Notes under the pieces: model-generated
The model's database searches: none
What the model was told of the DNA's origin: nothing
What the model saw: only the letters and a program-made list of their open reading frames with translations
Translations under genes and position numbers: made by a program
Assembly (NCBI RefSeq): GCF_051014445.1
Contig: NW_027488370.1
Location: forward strand, 5,394,001 to 5,458,000
Source: Colletes latitarsis
Taxonomy: Eukaryota > Arthropoda > Insecta > Hymenoptera > Colletidae
Direction: 5' to 3'
Length of the DNA stretch: 64,000 bases
Shown: positions 61,956-64,000 of the stretch, in pieces
Layout of the letters: each line of letters opens with the position of its first letter
Numbering within the stretch: the first letter of the stretch is position 1

Positions 61956-64000
61956 CGCACATTTCTCACACTTGATGGCCAGATTCTGTGCCTTTTCTGG
62001 TTTGGATCACGTGGTAATGTGGTACCACACTGAAACAGTCCATTAAACCTGGTTTCGATCAATATTTTTGAGGATAACGCATGTTAGGTCTGGGTTAGGT
62101 CTAGGATTCGCCCTCATCAGGCTCATACTTTCGCATATTTCTCATAATTCATGGCTAGATCCTGGGCTATTTCTGGATTGCATCACGTAGTAATTTAGTA
62201 CCACACTGAAACAGTCAATTAAACCTAGTTTGCATCACTATTTTAGAGGACAACTCAAGTAAGGTCTGGGATAGGTCTGGGATTTGCCCCCGTCAGGATC
62301 ATACTTTCGCTTTTTTCACATACTTGTTGAACAGATCCTGGGTTTTTTCTGGTTTGGATCACGCAGTAGTGTGGTACCACACTGGAACATTCAATTAAAC
62401 CTGGTCTTGATAAATATTTTAGAGGATAACGCATGTTATGTCTAGGTTAGGCCTGTGATTTGCCCTCATCAGACACATACTTTCGCATTCTCCACATACT
62501 TGTTGAACAGATCCTGGGTTTTTTCTGGTATGTATCACACAGTAATGTGGTACCACACAGAAACTGTCCACTAAACCTGGTTTCGATCAATATTTTAGAG
62601 GATAACTTATGTTATGTCTAGGTTAGGCCTGGGATTTGCCCTCATCAGACTCATACTTACGCATTTTTCACATACTTCTTGAACGGATCCTCGGTTTTTT
62701 CTGGTGTGGATCACGTAGTAATGTGGTACCACACTGAAACAGTCGATTAAACCTGGTTTCGATCAATATTTTGGAGGATAACGCATGTTAGGTCTGGGAT
62801 AGGTCTGGGATTTGCCCTCATCAGGGTCATACTTTCGCAGTTTTGACATGCATGTTGACCTGATCGAGGGCTTTTCTGCTTTGGATCACGTAGTAAAGTG
62901 GAACCACACTAAAACGGTCAATTAAACCTGGTTTCGATCAATATTTTAGAGGATAACGCATGTTAGGTCTAGGTTAGGCCTGAGATTTTCACTCATCAGA
63001 CACATACTTTCGCATTTTTCACATACTTCTTGAACGGATCCTGGGTTTTTTCTGGTGTGGATCACGTAGTAATGTGGTACCACACTGAAACAATCAATTA
63101 AACCTGGTCTTGATAAATATTTTAGAGGATAACGCATGTTAGGTCTGGGTTATGTCTAGGATTTGCCCTCATCAGGCTCATACTTTCGCATATTTTTCAT
63201 ACTTCATGGCTAGATCCTGGGCTATTTCTGGCTTGGATCACGTAGTAATGTGGTACCACACTGAAACAATCCATTAAACATTGTTTCGATGAATATTTTA
63301 GAGGATAACGCATGTTAGGTCTAGGTTAGGCCTGCGATTTGCCCTCATCAGGGTCATACTTTCGCAGTTTTAACATACGTGTTGACCTGATCGAGGGTTT
63401 CTTCTGCTTTGGATCACGTAGTAAAGTGGAACCACACTGAAACAGTGCAGTAAACCTGGTTTCGATCAATATTTTAGAGGATAGTGCATGTTAGGTCTAG
63501 GTTAGGCCTGGGATTTGCCCTCATCAGGGTCATACTTTCGCGTTTTTCACATACTTGTTGAACAGATCCTGGGTTTTTTCTAGTTTGGATCACGTAGTAA
63601 TGTGGTACCACACTGAAACAGTCCATTAAACCTGGTTTCGATCAATATTTTTGAGGATAACGCATGTTAGGTCTGGGTTAGGTCTAGGATTTGCCCTCGT
63701 CAGGATCATACTTTCGCATATATCTAATACTTCATGGCTAGATCCTGGGCTCTTCCTGGATTTGATCACGTAGTAATGTGGTACCACACTGAAACAGTCC
63801 ATTAAACCTGGTTTCTATCAATATTTTTGAGGATAACACATGTTAGGTCTAGGTTAGGTCTGGGATTTGCTCTCATCAGGCTCATTCTTTCGCATATTTC
63901 ACATACTTGATGGCTAGATACTGGGTTTTTCCTGGTTTGGATCACGCAGTAATGTGGTACCACACTGAAACAGTCCACTCAACCAGGTTTCGATCAATAT

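Larger units (their letters stand above)
1..64000. repeat. 176-bp tandem satellite array, whole window
   Basis: The same monomer repeats head to tail from the first to the last base, with no inverted monomer and no foreign insertion seen. Diagnostic words recur every 176 bp. Read on the + strand, the consensus is nine boxes: GGATAACGCATGTTAGGTC; TAGGTTAGGCCTGGGATTTG; CCCTCATCAGGCTCATAC; TTTCGCATATTTCTCATAC; TTCATGGCTAGATCCTGGGC; TATTTCTGGATTGGATCACG; TAGTAATGTGGTACCACACT; GAAACAGTCCATTAAACCTG; GTTTCGATCAATATTTTAGA. These sum to 176 bp. In this phase the first complete monomer begins at base 126. The size fits one nucleosome plus linker, as in many centromeric satellites; that role here is inference. 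I do not recognise the family. No coding, RNA or mobile-element feature is supported anywhere in the array. Confidence 0.97.
56666..64000. repeat. HOR domain 7 (3.33/3.51-kb periodicity, runs off the window)
   Basis: The first monomers join 40.97-kb-type and 41.6-kb-type halves, and 56810-57540 matches 42000-42730. Blocks then repeat at several steps: 57705-58440 at 61035-61770 (+3330 bp); 59650 onward at 61060 onward (+1408 bp, eight monomers); and 59060-59455 plus 59940-60495 at 62567-62960 plus 63446-64000 (+3506 bp). The stretch between the last two pairs (59460-59940 versus 62965-63445) has equal length but different monomers. A three-monomer step of about 527 bp links 58010-58400 with 58540-58920. 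Confidence 0.8.

Noticed and set aside
825..63137. About forty-five similar minus-strand open frames of 63-92 codons starting with MRYPLKYL, MNYSLKYW, MRKYESDE or MLKLRKYD
   Set aside because: Each starts at the reverse complement of the conserved GGATAACGCAT box and ends one monomer or a little later. The 176-bp period is not a multiple of three, so frames shift each monomer and stops appear. Amino-acid similarity merely mirrors repeat identity; no domain, initiation context or codon bias is visible.
1..64000. CRISPR array
   Set aside because: The repeat unit is 176 bp and contiguous, with no short repeat plus unique-spacer arrangement and no cas genes.
1..64000. Tandem tRNA, 5S rRNA or snRNA gene cluster
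   Set aside because: I looked for tRNA A/B boxes, the 5S internal control region and a terminator-like T run downstream of a structured RNA. The T6 runs are present, but nothing resembling the RNA genes precedes them.
1..64000. Telomere array based on the TTAGG words
   Set aside because: TTAGG never occurs in consecutive pentamers; it appears only as part of the 176-bp monomer.

Overview
The whole 64 kb window is one uninterrupted tandem array of a single satellite DNA family with a monomer of about 176 bp (roughly 364 monomers, all in the same orientation). I found no protein-coding gene, tRNA, rRNA, CRISPR array, transposon or unique-sequence island. Many short open frames of 60-92 codons recur on both strands, but all are by-products of the repeated monomer. 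The organism is a eukaryote: a nucleosome-sized monomer, a head-to-tail array longer than 64 kb and nested higher-order repeats (HORs) are typical of centromeric or pericentromeric (less often subtelomeric) heterochromatin. I do not recognise the monomer family and cannot place the species or even the kingdom.

The monomer can be read as nine consecutive boxes that sum to 176 bp (about 43% GC by my count of the consensus). Most constant are the box around GGATCACGTAG, a KpnI-type dyad centred on GTGGTACCAC, the box TTTCGATCAATATTTTAGA, and GGATAACGCATG. The middle third exists in three alternative versions (GGCTAGATCCTGGGC, TTGAACAGATCCTGGGT and TTGACCTGATCGAGGGT types), which are shuffled among monomers.

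Layout by HOR domain. (1) 1-7895: two full copies and one partial copy of a 3.33/3.51 kb unit (19 and 20 monomers). (2) 7853-12790: a 9-monomer unit of 1586 bp and its 13-monomer derivative of 2291 bp, which carries an internal 705 bp duplication. (3) 12791-15070: transitional monomers, part of which recurs 2470 bp downstream. (4) 15071-34080: three composite units starting at 15071, 22644 and 27750 (spacings 7573 and 5106 bp), each an alternation of two monomer-variant blocks; a 4.6 kb block recurs at an offset of exactly 11973 bp. (5) 34081-43790: a mixed zone with shorter repeats at offsets of 3520, 2814, 2640 and 352 bp. (6) 43793-56665: a tandem pair of a 6878 bp unit; the second copy lacks five monomers. 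(7) 56666-64000: a 3.33/3.51 kb periodicity that runs off the window.

There are no genes to work together. The biology is array evolution: unequal exchange in whole-monomer steps, local conversion and a few sub-monomer indels that act as lineage markers. Offsets were obtained by matching diagnostic words by eye, so domain edges are good to about one conserved box (20-40 bp). Identity statements are approximate.
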